From assembly GCA_036675565.1 (NCBI GenBank), contig JAKFER010000047.1, forward strand, positions 62,001 to 126,000: a DNA stretch of 64,000 nt, in the 5' to 3' direction. Shown here piece by piece: positions 42,785-51,452 of this stretch. The notes beneath the pieces were generated by a model, which saw only the letters and a list, made by a program, of their open reading frames with translations, was not told the DNA's origin and did no database searches. The translations under genes and the position numbers were made by a program. The DNA is from JACCYQ01 sp036675565 (GTDB lineage: Bacteria; Bacteroidota; Bacteroidia; Chitinophagales; Chitinophagaceae). Within the stretch, counting starts at the first letter, position 1, and each line of letters starts with the position of its first letter.

Positions 42785-44023
42785 ATGAGAAATTATTTAC
42801 TTTTTCTAATCTCATTCCTGTTTATCTCGTTGTGCACTTTTGCACAAAAAAAAGATCGGTTTGCATATGCAGTTACTGATTTAAAAGGAGATGGTGCCGG
42901 TTGGAATGCCCTTCGCATGCTGAACACACAAACCGGTGAATACAGCGAAATTTTACTCAATGGCACTGAAGTAAAAACGGTTGCTTACGATGCACAATCA
43001 AAAAAACCTGTTTCTGAATTAACGAATGCCAGCCAGTTTGCAGGGCAGGCTGTTTTTAATACAGGTGTTGCGGCTATTGCATACGATCGCAGGAACCAGC
43101 GTTTATATTTTACGCCAATGTTCATCGACCAGCTGCGATATATTGACCTGCAAACTATGAAAGTATATTATGTAGCGGACCAACCATTCACCAATATCAC
43201 AAATGATAAAAAAGACCAGGGTAAAATCGTTACCCGCATGGTGATTACTCCTGACGGTAATGGGTATGCGATTACGAATGACGGCGAACGGTTTATAAAG
43301 TTTACGACAGGAAAGAAAACGGTTATTACAGATTTGGGTTCCCTGGTGGATGATCCGGCAAATGAAGGTTTATCCATTCATAATAGTTGCAGCAGTTTTG
43401 GTGGGGATATTATAGCTGATGATAATGGACATTTGTATATCGTTACAGCAACCAAAAAGGTTTTTAAAGTAAACATTGATACAAGGGTGGCTACATTGCA
43501 GGGAACCATTAAAGGGCTTCCGGCCAATTTTTCAGTCAATGGAATGGTTGTTAATGATGCGGGTAAATTGATGGTGAGCAGCGCCCAAAACCCGGATGCC
43601 TATTATTTGGTTGATCCTTCCAATTGGAATGCGGAGATCTATCAAACTTCTACCGGTATTTTCCGTAGTTCTGATATGGCTAACGGCAATATATTAATCA
43701 CCAAACCTACCAGCCCGCTTAAAGAAATTTCCATCGTTCAAAACAGGGATTCAGACCTGGATAACCGGATCCAGCTTTACCCCAACCCGGTTAGCCAGAA
43801 TACATTTGCGGTTCGCTTCAATAGTTTGCAGGCAGGCAATTATCGTATTGAGCTTCGGGATGTAATGGGCAGAACGATTCTTCAACAAAAAGTAAACGTA
43901 TTGGGTAACGACCAAAGTGAATCAATCAACATCAATCCTGCATCTGCTAAAGGAGTTTATATGGTGCAGGTTATAAATGAACAAAACAAAACCGTTTTTT
44001 CTCAAAAATTGGTTGTTCAGTAA
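42785..44023 (+). CDS. Secreted protein with type IX secretion C-terminal sorting domain
   Basis: The 412-residue protein has a signal peptide (cleavage after CTFAQ, about residue 21) and ends with a T9SS type A sorting domain (about 335-412: YPNPVSQNTFAVRF, NYRIELRDVMGRTILQ, GVYMVQVINEQNKTVFSQK). The sorting domain would send it through the outer membrane. The central 300 residues contain repeated beta-strand patterns (MLNTQTGEYSEILLNG; YIDLQTMKVYYV; VFKVNIDTRVATLQG) suggesting a beta-propeller; no catalytic motif was recognised. A strong terminator follows. Function unknown. Confidence 0.88.
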   Translation: MRNYLLFLISFLFISLCTFAQKKDRFAYAVTDLKGDGAGWNALRMLNTQTGEYSEILLNGTEVKTVAYDAQSKKPVSELTNASQFAGQAVFNTGVAAIAYDRRNQRLYFTPMFIDQLRYIDLQTMKVYYVADQPFTNITNDKKDQGKIVTRMVITPDGNGYAITNDGERFIKFTTGKKTVITDLGSLVDDPANEGLSIHNSCSSFGGDIIADDNGHLYIVTATKKVFKVNIDTRVATLQGTIKGLPANFSVNGMVVNDAGKLMVSSAQNPDAYYLVDPSNWNAEIYQTSTGIFRSSDMANGNILITKPTSPLKEISIVQNRDSDLDNRIQLYPNPVSQNTFAVRFNSLQAGNYRIELRDVMGRTILQQKVNVLGNDQSESININPASAKGVYMVQVINEQNKTVFSQKLVVQ

Positions 44024-44041
44024 TATTGATTTTATCAATAG

Positions 44042-44073
44042 AAAAGCGTTGGACCTCATCCAGCGCTTTTTTG
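44042..44073 (+). terminator. Rho-independent terminator after the T9SS-exported protein gene
   Basis: AAAGCGTTGGA (44043-44053) pairs with TCCAGCGCTTT (44059-44069; one G-U pair) around CCTCA, followed by T. Confidence 0.85.
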
Positions 44074-44231
44074 TTGCCGGTAATTGATGACAAACTGTTT
44101 CTTAGCCAGGTAAGCCCCGATTTTGTTAAAAATGATTAAAATGGCAACCTGTAAATCTGGTTTATCGATATTATTATAGAAGTGAATGCTTTTAAAAAAT
44201 TTGGCCGGACAGACCCCTATGTTGGCTATTG

Positions 44232-44262
44232 AGCAGGCTGTTATAGCCTGCTTTTGTATTTA
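44232..44262 (+). terminator. Terminator-like hairpin without an upstream gene
   Basis: AGCAGGCT (44232-44239) pairs perfectly with AGCCTGCT (44245-44252) around GTTAT and is followed by TTTTGTATTT. It is 160 bases past the terminator of the preceding gene. Confidence 0.55.
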
Positions 44263-44324
44263 TATCCCAGTTTGTATTGGTTGGATAAAAAATCGATAGA
44301 TCAGCCACTTCATTTTGAACCAAG

Positions 44325-44332
44325 TATCTTTG
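44325..44332 (+). promoter_or_regulatory. Candidate -7 box of the obgE promoter
   Basis: TATCTTTG followed by C fits TAnnTTTG(C/T), 19 bases before the GTG start. No TTG at the expected -33 distance. Confidence 0.5.
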
Positions 44333-44351
44333 CCCTTTCAAAAAATTAATA

Positions 44352-45350
44352 GTGCAGAAAAGCAATTTTGTTGACCAAATCAGGATCTTTTGTCGCAGTG
44401 GACATGGAGGCGCAGGTATCAAACATTTTTTACGCAGCAAACTAACAGCGTTTGGTGGGCCGGATGGAGGCGATGGGGGTCGTGGCGGACATATCATTTT
44501 AAAAGGGAACAAAAACCTTTGGACCTTATTACACCTGCGATATTATAAAAATGTACTTGCCGAAGATGGAGATAAAGGTGGTGATACCAATAAAACGGGG
44601 CGTAATGGAAAAGATATCATCCTGGAAGTGCCATTAGGTACTATTGCCACAGATGAAGAAACTGGGGAAAAAGAAGCGGAGATCCTGGAGCATGGACAGG
44701 AAGTAATCTGGCTCAGTGGTGGCCGTGGCGGATTAGGGAATTCAAATTTTGCTACACCAACCAACCAGGCACCTGAACATGCGCAACCTGGCGAACCGGG
44801 TCATGAAGGATGGAAAGTGCTGGAACTAAAAGTCTTGGCTGATGTGGGATTGGTGGGCTTTCCTAATGCCGGCAAATCAACGCTGCTATCCGTTATTACA
44901 GCAGCCAAACCAAAGATTGCAGATTACGCATTTACAACCATCACACCTAATTTAGGTATCGTTCCATACCGGGATGATAAGAGTTTTTGTATTGCCGATC
45001 TGCCCGGGATTATCGAAGGTGCCGCAGAAGGCAAAGGACTTGGGCACCGGTTTCTTCGCCATATAGAACGTAACCCCGTTTTACTTTTCCTGGTACCAGC
45101 GGATAGTGCAGATCATAAACACGAATACGAAGTGCTGGTGAAAGAATTGGAAGAATTCAATCCTGAATTATTGAATAAACAATTTGTAATCGCTGTCAGT
45201 AAGAGTGATATGCTGGATGATGAATTAAAGGAAGCGATCCGTAAAGAACTACCTGCTAATGTTCCTCATTTGTTTATTTCGTCAGTCACAGGGCAGGGTT
45301 TAACAGAATTAAAAGATCTTTTGTGGAAAGTGTTAAACGAACCCTTGTAA
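44352..45350 (+). CDS. obgE: GTPase Obg/CgtA
   Basis: Obg is an essential GTPase linked to 50S ribosome assembly and stress control. The 332-residue protein has the glycine-rich Obg fold (about 1-158: FCRSGHGGAGIKHFLR, GGPDGGDGGRGGHI, GGRGGLGNSNF) and a G domain (about 160-330) with GFPNAGKSTLL, the switch II DLPGIIEGAAEGKGLGHRFL, and SKSD. The third C-terminal domain of longer homologues is absent, as in many Bacteroidota. Start is GTG at 44352. The tetR gene follows after 31 bases but has its own promoter. Confidence 0.96.
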   Translation: MQKSNFVDQIRIFCRSGHGGAGIKHFLRSKLTAFGGPDGGDGGRGGHIILKGNKNLWTLLHLRYYKNVLAEDGDKGGDTNKTGRNGKDIILEVPLGTIATDEETGEKEAEILEHGQEVIWLSGGRGGLGNSNFATPTNQAPEHAQPGEPGHEGWKVLELKVLADVGLVGFPNAGKSTLLSVITAAKPKIADYAFTTITPNLGIVPYRDDKSFCIADLPGIIEGAAEGKGLGHRFLRHIERNPVLLFLVPADSADHKHEYEVLVKELEEFNPELLNKQFVIAVSKSDMLDDELKEAIRKELPANVPHLFISSVTGQGLTELKDLLWKVLNEPL

Positions 45351-45377
45351 GCATTCCACCGCTGTTTACTATCTTTG
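45345..45377 (+). promoter_or_regulatory. Candidate promoter of the TetR gene, nearly leaderless
   Basis: TTG (45345-45347, just before the obgE stop), a 22-base spacer and TATCTTTG (45370-45377) fit the consensus. The ATG at 45382 lies 5 bases after the -7 box, so the message would have essentially no leader. Confidence 0.5.
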
Positions 45378-45381
45378 AAGC

Positions 45382-45969
45382 ATGCCGAAGAATGCTCAAA
45401 AAAAATCAACGAAAAAAGAAATAATACTCGAAAAGGCCGCTGTTATGTTCCGCGAAAAAGGGTTTAGCGCTACATCCATGCGTGACCTGGCTGAAAGTGT
45501 TGGCATTGAAGCCGCCAGTCTTTATAATCATATTCAATCCAAATCCCAGATCCTGCAGGAAATTGTATTTCGTGCCGCTGACGATTGTAACCAGCATTTG
45601 GAAATATTAACCAATGAAAATGTTTCCTGTTCTGTAAAAATCGAATCTATCATTCGTTTTCATGTACAAATGATGTTGAACCGGTTCGAAGATTACCACG
45701 TGATGACCCATGAGTGGATCCATTTATCAGAACCGCATTTATCCGGGTTTATCACCCAGCGCCGCACCTATGTACAGAAACTTGAATCCATCGTTGAAGA
45801 ATGCATTCAAAAAAAAGAATTTAAACCCATCATTCCATATGTTGCTGTATTGACCATCTTATCAGCTGTGCGTGGTTTGGAATTCTGGCATCGCAGCCAG
45901 AAAAAAATTACACCTGCCGAACTGGAAGAAAACATGGTTACCCACTTGATCAGCGGGTTAAAAAAATAA
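45382..45969 (+). CDS. TetR-family transcriptional regulator
   Basis: The 195-residue protein has an N-terminal helix-turn-helix (about 12-58: KEIILEKAAVMFREKGFSAT, SMRDLAESVGIEAASLYNH, then SKSQIL), the standard TetR DNA-binding unit, and a helical ligand-binding C-terminus. It starts 66 bases upstream of paaE on the same strand, so it probably controls phenylacetate genes in response to a CoA-ester, as PaaR-type TetR regulators do elsewhere; this is inference from neighbourhood. It may also reach the paaZ promoter 30 kb away. No palindromic operator was confirmed. Confidence 0.9.
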   Translation: MPKNAQKKSTKKEIILEKAAVMFREKGFSATSMRDLAESVGIEAASLYNHIQSKSQILQEIVFRAADDCNQHLEILTNENVSCSVKIESIIRFHVQMMLNRFEDYHVMTHEWIHLSEPHLSGFITQRRTYVQKLESIVEECIQKKEFKPIIPYVAVLTILSAVRGLEFWHRSQKKITPAELEENMVTHLISGLKK

Positions 45970-46035
45970 ATACAATTTTAATTTGAATTTTCCTCTTAAC
46001 TGGTTCAATAATTTGTTTGCCTAACGATTGCTTTC

Positions 46036-47115
46036 ATGATCCATTTTCACCCATTAACGATAAAAGAAATAAACCAGGAAACAGATGATTGCGTTTCCAT
46101 GGTGTTTGATGTTCCGGAAGATTTAAAAAATAAGTTCCGTTTCAACCAGGGACAAAGTTTAACCATGCGTACGCATTTGAATGGGGAAGAAGTAAGACGA
46201 ACCTATTCTATTTGCAGCAGTCCATTTGATGATGAGTGGCGGGTGGCTATCAAAAAAGTGGATGGGGGTTTGTTTTCAACTCACGCCAACGAACAGTTGA
46301 AAAAAGGCGATGTGATTGAAGTGATGCCGCCTGTTGGAAAATTCTATACAGAACTGGACCCCCAGCATAAAAAAAATTATGTTGCCTTTGTTGCTGGCAG
46401 CGGTATCACACCTGTATTATCCATCATCAAAACTACTTTGCTTACAGAGCCCGGGAGTACGTTTACACTGGTTTATGGCAATCGCAATAAAAACTCAATC
46501 ATATTCAAAGAGGAACTCGAAGCTTTAAAAGATAAATACCTGGATCGCTTCAGGATTTATCATATTCTGAGCCGCGAACGAACCGATGTGCCTTTGAATG
46601 AAGGAAGAATTGATGCTCAAAAACTGGAACTGCTTTTCGAGAAACTCATTAACATAGATAACTGTGATGATTTTTTTCTTTGTGGCCCGGAAGAAATGAT
46701 ATTTACCGCAAAAGGTTTTTTAGAAAAGCATAATGTACCAGTTAATAAAATTCATTTTGAATTATTCACCATTCCCGGTGTGAAACAATCCACAGTTCAA
46801 ACAACCATCACAAAAGAATTGAATGAAGGCCCGCAGGCAACGGTAAGTGTGAGAGTGGATGGAATTTTATTCGATTTTAAATTGGGATATGAAAGTAACA
46901 GCATTTTAGATGCCGCTTTAAAAGAAGGCGCTGATTTACCTTTTGCCTGTAAGGGTGGTGTTTGTTGTACCTGCAAAGCAAAGCTGCTGGAAGGTGAAGT
47001 GAAGATGGATGTAAACTGGGGCCTTGAACCGGACGAAGTGGAAGCCGGTTTTATTCTTACATGTCAAAGCCATCCCACAACAGAAAGAGTAGTTGTTGAT
47101 TTTGATGTGAAATAA
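46036..47115 (+). CDS. paaE: Phenylacetyl-CoA 1,2-epoxidase, reductase subunit E
   Basis: PaaE passes electrons from NADPH to the PaaABC(D) oxygenase that epoxidises phenylacetyl-CoA. The 359-residue protein has a ferredoxin-reductase module (about 1-245: RTYSICSSPF for FAD, VAGSGITPVLSIIKTTL and LVYGNRNKNSIIFKEEL, FFLCGPEEMI for NAD(P)H) and a C-terminal plant-type 2Fe-2S domain (about 265-359) with CKGGVCCTCKAKL and a fourth Cys in LTCQSH, the spacing typical of PaaE. paaABCD do not follow; instead the next gene is on the other strand, so this pathway piece is detached. Confidence 0.9.
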   Translation: MIHFHPLTIKEINQETDDCVSMVFDVPEDLKNKFRFNQGQSLTMRTHLNGEEVRRTYSICSSPFDDEWRVAIKKVDGGLFSTHANEQLKKGDVIEVMPPVGKFYTELDPQHKKNYVAFVAGSGITPVLSIIKTTLLTEPGSTFTLVYGNRNKNSIIFKEELEALKDKYLDRFRIYHILSRERTDVPLNEGRIDAQKLELLFEKLINIDNCDDFFLCGPEEMIFTAKGFLEKHNVPVNKIHFELFTIPGVKQSTVQTTITKELNEGPQATVSVRVDGILFDFKLGYESNSILDAALKEGADLPFACKGGVCCTCKAKLLEGEVKMDVNWGLEPDEVEAGFILTCQSHPTTERVVVDFDVK

Positions 47116-47158
47116 ATTCTACTTATAATTTTAAGCTGACAGCATTATAACCATTCCT

Positions 47159-48361
47159 TTATCTCCCAAACCTATAAAACTGGCTTAACTGGTTTGGCTT
47201 ATCTTGTAACAGATCGATAATGATTTCCACAGCCTGTATGGAAAATGTAATTCCATTGCCACCAAATCCTAATACAAAAAGAGCATTTTCATATTCTGGT
47301 GATTTACCGATATAAGGTAGTCCATCTTTTGTTTTTCCAAAAACGCCTCCCCAACTATGATCCTGGATGAAATCTACATCTCCTAATATTTTTTCAAGAT
47401 TTGCTACCAGTTTTTTCGATTTGAGTTCTTTCGTTTTTGAATTCAACAACGATGCTTTATAGTTTGAATCTTCACCACCTACCAAAAGTCTGCCATCATC
47501 TGTTGTGCGCATATATAAATAAGGATCATTGGTATCCCATACCAATGTGTTTTGCAAATTGTCTGGTAATACAATGCCATCTTCACTGATAGTTGCCCAT
47601 GTATAAATTAATTTAGCAACTTTTTCTTTCAGCATGCCGGTTGTTTCAAACCCGGTACAAAAAATAACTTTTTGACCCTTGATCAAATGGCCTTCAGAAG
47701 TAGTTAATAAAACACCTTCTTTTTTAAAATTGTAATCTTTAATGATTGTTTGATCGTAAACCTTCAATCCCTTTTTCACATTCATGGCAATCAGTTCATG
47801 CGCCAGTTTATAAGCATCCACACTGCCGGCTTTCGAGGAAAGTATTCCGCCATAACTTTTAATACCATACTGATCCAGGATATTTTTAGCTGTTAGCCAT
47901 TCTACACCCAACTGATGTTTATCGCGAATGGCAAATTCTTTTTCAAGGTTTGTTGCTGCTTTTTTATTGTGAGCAATGTAAAGTGAATCTTGTTTTTTAA
48001 AACCGCAATCAATTTTAAAATGATCAATTAAAGTATCAAGTTTGTCAATAGCTTCTATACCGCTTTTGTAACATTGCGCAGCTTCTTCTTCACCAATCAT
48101 CTCCGCGAGTTTATACAGTGGTGTATCAATTTCATACTGCAGCATACTGGTAGTGGCTGAAGTGCTACCCATCGCAATATCTCTTTTATCAACAAGGATA
48201 GAATTGTAACCTTCTTGTATCAAAGCATGGCTGATGAGTGCGCCGGTTATACCCCCACCGATAACAATGATATCAGTCGTTACATCTTCCCTTAACATAG
48301 GGTAGGTATTCAAAAGCCCATTCTTTAATAACCAGAATGACTCAAATGTTCTTAATCGCAT
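47159..48361 (-). CDS. FAD-dependent oxidoreductase, D-amino-acid-oxidase (DAO) fold
   Basis: The 400-residue protein shows an FAD-binding Rossmann start (IIVIGGGITGALISHALIQE, about 31-50), RDIAMGSTSATTSML next to it, and a C-terminal GGNGITFSIQAVEIIIDLL FAD contact. These fit the glycine/D-amino-acid oxidase family, enzymes that oxidise amines or amino acids. There is no signal peptide. The substrate cannot be predicted. It is convergent with paaE (43 bases apart) and lies beyond the GH30 terminator on the PUL side, so it is probably not part of the PUL. Confidence 0.85.
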   Translation of the reverse strand: MRLRTFESFWLLKNGLLNTYPMLREDVTTDIIVIGGGITGALISHALIQEGYNSILVDKRDIAMGSTSATTSMLQYEIDTPLYKLAEMIGEEEAAQCYKSGIEAIDKLDTLIDHFKIDCGFKKQDSLYIAHNKKAATNLEKEFAIRDKHQLGVEWLTAKNILDQYGIKSYGGILSSKAGSVDAYKLAHELIAMNVKKGLKVYDQTIIKDYNFKKEGVLLTTSEGHLIKGQKVIFCTGFETTGMLKEKVAKLIYTWATISEDGIVLPDNLQNTLVWDTNDPYLYMRTTDDGRLLVGGEDSNYKASLLNSKTKELKSKKLVANLEKILGDVDFIQDHSWGGVFGKTKDGLPYIGKSPEYENALFVLGFGGNGITFSIQAVEIIIDLLQDKPNQLSQFYRFGR

Positions 48362-48420
48362 AGATGCTCTTTAGTTGAATGTATAATGGAATGGACGTTA
48401 AAATTGTTCGATAGTGAGCA

Positions 48421-48452
48421 TTAAAAAACCCAGCCTTTCAAACTGGGTTTAA
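48421..48452 (-). terminator. Terminator at the end of the glycoside hydrolase operon
   Basis: AAACCCAG (48426-48433) pairs with CTGGGTTT (48443-48450). On the minus strand the stem is followed by six T. It lies 24 bases past the GH30 stop codon. Confidence 0.75.
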
Positions 48453-48473
48453 TATATTATTTTATTAAGAGCA

Positions 48474-49970
48474 TTAAAATATCAATGTAGCAATGGAATG
48501 CGGCAAAGCTGTTAATTCAGCAGCCTGTCCATTGATCCATAAAAAATAAGGCGTTTTAATATCTCCCTGGTTCATAACAACAACAACCGTTTTTCCATCT
48601 TCATTACGAAAAGCAGTTGTGAGTAACTGGCTGCGGCTGGCAGAAGCAATAACTCTTTTTGCTCCTGGTTTTATGAATTTTGAAAAATGACCAATATAAT
48701 AATATGAATTAGTGAATATTAATTTACCGGTCTTTGTATCCGCATGTACCGGTGCAAAACAAAAATTCTGTACATGGTTTGGTCCACCAGTTTCATCCAG
48801 TAAAATATTCCAGTCTGTAAATCCAACCATACCATTATTAAAATCGTTGATCATGCTGCGCCCATATTCTTCTCCCAATACCCAGGCATTATAACGTTTG
48901 GCATCAAAACTTTCAACCGTTCCTTCTGTAAAGAAAATATTTTTGTCAGGATATGCTTCATGAACCCTTTTAATATTATCATACATCGGTTGGCCACCGC
49001 TCCAGTCTTCATACCAATGAAATCCAATACCCCAGATATATTTGGAAGCTTCGGGATCATCAAAATAAGTTTGGGCACGTTGATAAATCAAATCGCGGTT
49101 ATGATCCCAAACAATAATTTTTTTATCCTGCAAACCTTCTTTTGCCATCGTTGGTCCTAAATGGTTTTTCAAGAAATCTCTTTCTTCTTCGGCAGTATAC
49201 AAACAACTTTCCCAACGCTGTGTAGCCATGGGTTCATTTTGAATGCTGATACCCCAAATAGGAATGCCTTCTTTCTCATATTCTTTGATGAATTTAGTAT
49301 AGTAAGTTGCCCAGCTATTATAAAATTGCGGCAATAATTTTCCACCCTGTTTCATGTTGTTATTATCTTTCATCCAGGCTGGCGGGCTCCATGGACTGGC
49401 AAAAAGATCAAGCTTGCCACCAGCAGCTTCTTGTGCTTTTTTAATGAAAGGGATTTTGAATTTTTTATCCGGTGCAACATTGAATGTTTTGAGTGATGAA
49501 TCACCATCTGCAACATAGGTGTACATGCCGCTGCTAAAATCACAACTGTTGATATTGGTCCTGGCAACAGTATAACCAATACCTTTTTCTTTATCAAAAT
49601 GAGCCTCTAAGAATTGTTGCTGCGCTGCTGCGGGTAATTTATAAAATGTTTCCGCCGATGCATCGGTTAATGCAGCACCGATTCCGAAGAATGTTTGAAA
49701 AGTTTTGGTTGGATCTACAAATACCGCAACCTGGTTTTCTTTTGGTTGATCCATGGGAGTAAAACTCAATGTATCGGTAAGGGTTAAACGAAGATCGCTG
49801 CTGTCTGCCGTTGTGTAAACGATCACTTGTTTACCTTCTGTTGTAAATGGAACAGGAGGTGGAGAAGATAGCGTTCCTGTTTTTTCGGTTTGATCTGCAC
49901 AACTGAATAAAAAAATGACGGATGATAAAATGAATATTTTTTTCACAAATTTAATTTTTGAAGTTACCAT
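48474..49970 (-). CDS. GH30-family glycoside hydrolase, lipoprotein (second of a pair)
   Basis: The 498-residue protein has a lipoprotein signal peptide (IFLFSC, Cys24) and a GH30 catalytic (beta/alpha)8 barrel plus flanking beta domain, like beta-glucosylceramidase and beta-1,6-glucanase enzymes. Catalytic acid/base is Glu246 (SIQNEPMAT) and nucleophile Glu349 (FFTEGTVE); the FGIGAALTDASAETFY and FASPWSPPAWMKDN motifs are typical. It should act at the cell surface on a beta-glucan. Its start overlaps the previous GH30 stop by 7 bases, implying coupling. Exact linkage specificity is not readable from the sequence. Confidence 0.92.
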   Translation of the reverse strand: MVTSKIKFVKKIFILSSVIFLFSCADQTEKTGTLSSPPPVPFTTEGKQVIVYTTADSSDLRLTLTDTLSFTPMDQPKENQVAVFVDPTKTFQTFFGIGAALTDASAETFYKLPAAAQQQFLEAHFDKEKGIGYTVARTNINSCDFSSGMYTYVADGDSSLKTFNVAPDKKFKIPFIKKAQEAAGGKLDLFASPWSPPAWMKDNNNMKQGGKLLPQFYNSWATYYTKFIKEYEKEGIPIWGISIQNEPMATQRWESCLYTAEEERDFLKNHLGPTMAKEGLQDKKIIVWDHNRDLIYQRAQTYFDDPEASKYIWGIGFHWYEDWSGGQPMYDNIKRVHEAYPDKNIFFTEGTVESFDAKRYNAWVLGEEYGRSMINDFNNGMVGFTDWNILLDETGGPNHVQNFCFAPVHADTKTGKLIFTNSYYYIGHFSKFIKPGAKRVIASASRSQLLTTAFRNEDGKTVVVVMNQGDIKTPYFLWINGQAAELTALPHSIATLIF

Positions 49971-51415
49971 ATATACGTACCCACTCCACCAACTGGTAAA
50001 TGGGTTGCTACTTTTTTGCCTTTGAATTGAATATTGAATGATGCAGCCGTATTTGCATCATTTAAAACGATGAGAACATTTTTGCCTGTGGGTGTTACAA
50101 AGGCAGCACTGTGCAAACTGCCTGAATTGTTACTCGCTACTCTAACCGATCCGGCTGGTACAAATTTAGAAGCATGTGCAATGATGTAATAGGAAACATT
50201 TCTTGTAACGTTAGAACCACTGATTGTTAAAGCACCTTTACATTCTGTGCAACCACCGGGCGTATGTGGTCCGAAATTAGGATCGTTAGCCAGGTTCCAT
50301 TCTAATGCTGTTCGGCTCCAGTTACGCATGGTTCCAATGATCACATTCTTTAAATGCCATTGCAGGTCACCATCAAAAGTTCCTTTAGATCCTGTCCATT
50401 GTTCGGTAAAATAAACATGCTTATCAGGGTGCGCATTGTGAACAGTTGTCATGCCGCTAACATCGCCTGCATACAAATGAAACGCAGACCCATTGATATA
50501 TTTTTTTGCATCGGGATCATTTAAAATCGAAATTGGATAATCTGTGCGATCAAGGTTGTGATCATAAATAATGATTTTGGTTGAAATGCCGGCTGCCTGG
50601 AAGGCTGGTCCCAGGCTGTTCTTGATAAAATTGCTTTGTTGTTCGGCTAGCATAAGTAAACTTGGATTGTTGCCCGGATGTAGTGGTTCATTTTGTATTG
50701 TGATGGCATCGATGGTAATGCCCTGCGCCTTCATTTGCTGAATATATTTTACAAAATATTGCGCATATGCATCATGATATTCCGGTTTTAAACTTCCACC
50801 AATTGAGCTTCCATTATCCTTCATCCAAACCGGTGGGCTCCATGGTGAACCCATTATTTTTATGTTTGGATTGATCGCTAAAATTTCTTTCAGTAATGGA
50901 ATAACACCGGTGCCGTTTGCCATGTCGGGCTCCAAACTAAAATTATTTAAAGCAGGATCAGTTTGACCTGCAGGCATATCATTATAGGTATATACACTGG
51001 CACTTAAATCTGAAGCGCCAATAGCTACACGCAGGTAACTTATTCCAATTGAGTTATCGTTTTTACCAAACAGCTCCTGCAGCAATGCGGTTTTACCGGA
51101 AGCACTCATTCCATTGATCAGTGTTGCACTGCCACTGGTTAATGTATAACCAAAACCATCAATGGTTTGAAACTTTTGGTCAGGTTCTACCGTGATGGTT
51201 GGATAAACATTTACGGGTGTTCCAAATGCAAGTATATCAGTTTGCTTTTTTAATAATATGGATTGATCGGCTTTTGTTAACCAGAAATCAACTTCATTTT
51301 TGATTACTACTGGCGGAGTAACAGGTGGTGTTGGATCGTCTCCATTTTTTTTAGAACAATTTGATTGAATGGTTAATAGCCAGATCAAACTCAGTGATAA
51401 AATTTTAAAACTCAT
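49964..51415 (-). CDS. GH30-family glycoside hydrolase, lipoprotein (first of a pair)
   Basis: From ATG at 51415 the protein has 483 residues and starts MSFKILSLSLIWLL with a lipobox-like IQSNC. An in-frame upstream start (51493) would overlap the GH16 gene and spoil the signal peptide, so it is rejected. The GH30 barrel shows IDGFGYTLTSGSATLI, MGSPWSPPVWMKDNG, acid/base Glu243 (TIQNEPLHPG) and nucleophile Glu338 (YFTEQWTG). It is clearly related to, but well diverged from, the GH30 enzyme downstream, so the two probably split the work on different linkages or chain ends. It follows GH16 by 37 bases. Confidence 0.92.
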   Translation of the reverse strand: MSFKILSLSLIWLLTIQSNCSKKNGDDPTPPVTPPVVIKNEVDFWLTKADQSILLKKQTDILAFGTPVNVYPTITVEPDQKFQTIDGFGYTLTSGSATLINGMSASGKTALLQELFGKNDNSIGISYLRVAIGASDLSASVYTYNDMPAGQTDPALNNFSLEPDMANGTGVIPLLKEILAINPNIKIMGSPWSPPVWMKDNGSSIGGSLKPEYHDAYAQYFVKYIQQMKAQGITIDAITIQNEPLHPGNNPSLLMLAEQQSNFIKNSLGPAFQAAGISTKIIIYDHNLDRTDYPISILNDPDAKKYINGSAFHLYAGDVSGMTTVHNAHPDKHVYFTEQWTGSKGTFDGDLQWHLKNVIIGTMRNWSRTALEWNLANDPNFGPHTPGGCTECKGALTISGSNVTRNVSYYIIAHASKFVPAGSVRVASNNSGSLHSAAFVTPTGKNVLIVLNDANTAASFNIQFKGKKVATHLPVGGVGTYIW

Positions 51416-51452
51416 TATATAATTTTTAAAAAACTTGAGATAGCAAATTATT

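Larger units (their letters stand above)
44074..44351. other. Intergenic stretch before obgE
   Basis: No coding frame is supported. It holds a second terminator-like hairpin (44232-44262) that has no gene directly upstream, and the obgE -7 box. A small RNA or a backup terminator is possible. Confidence 0.5.
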
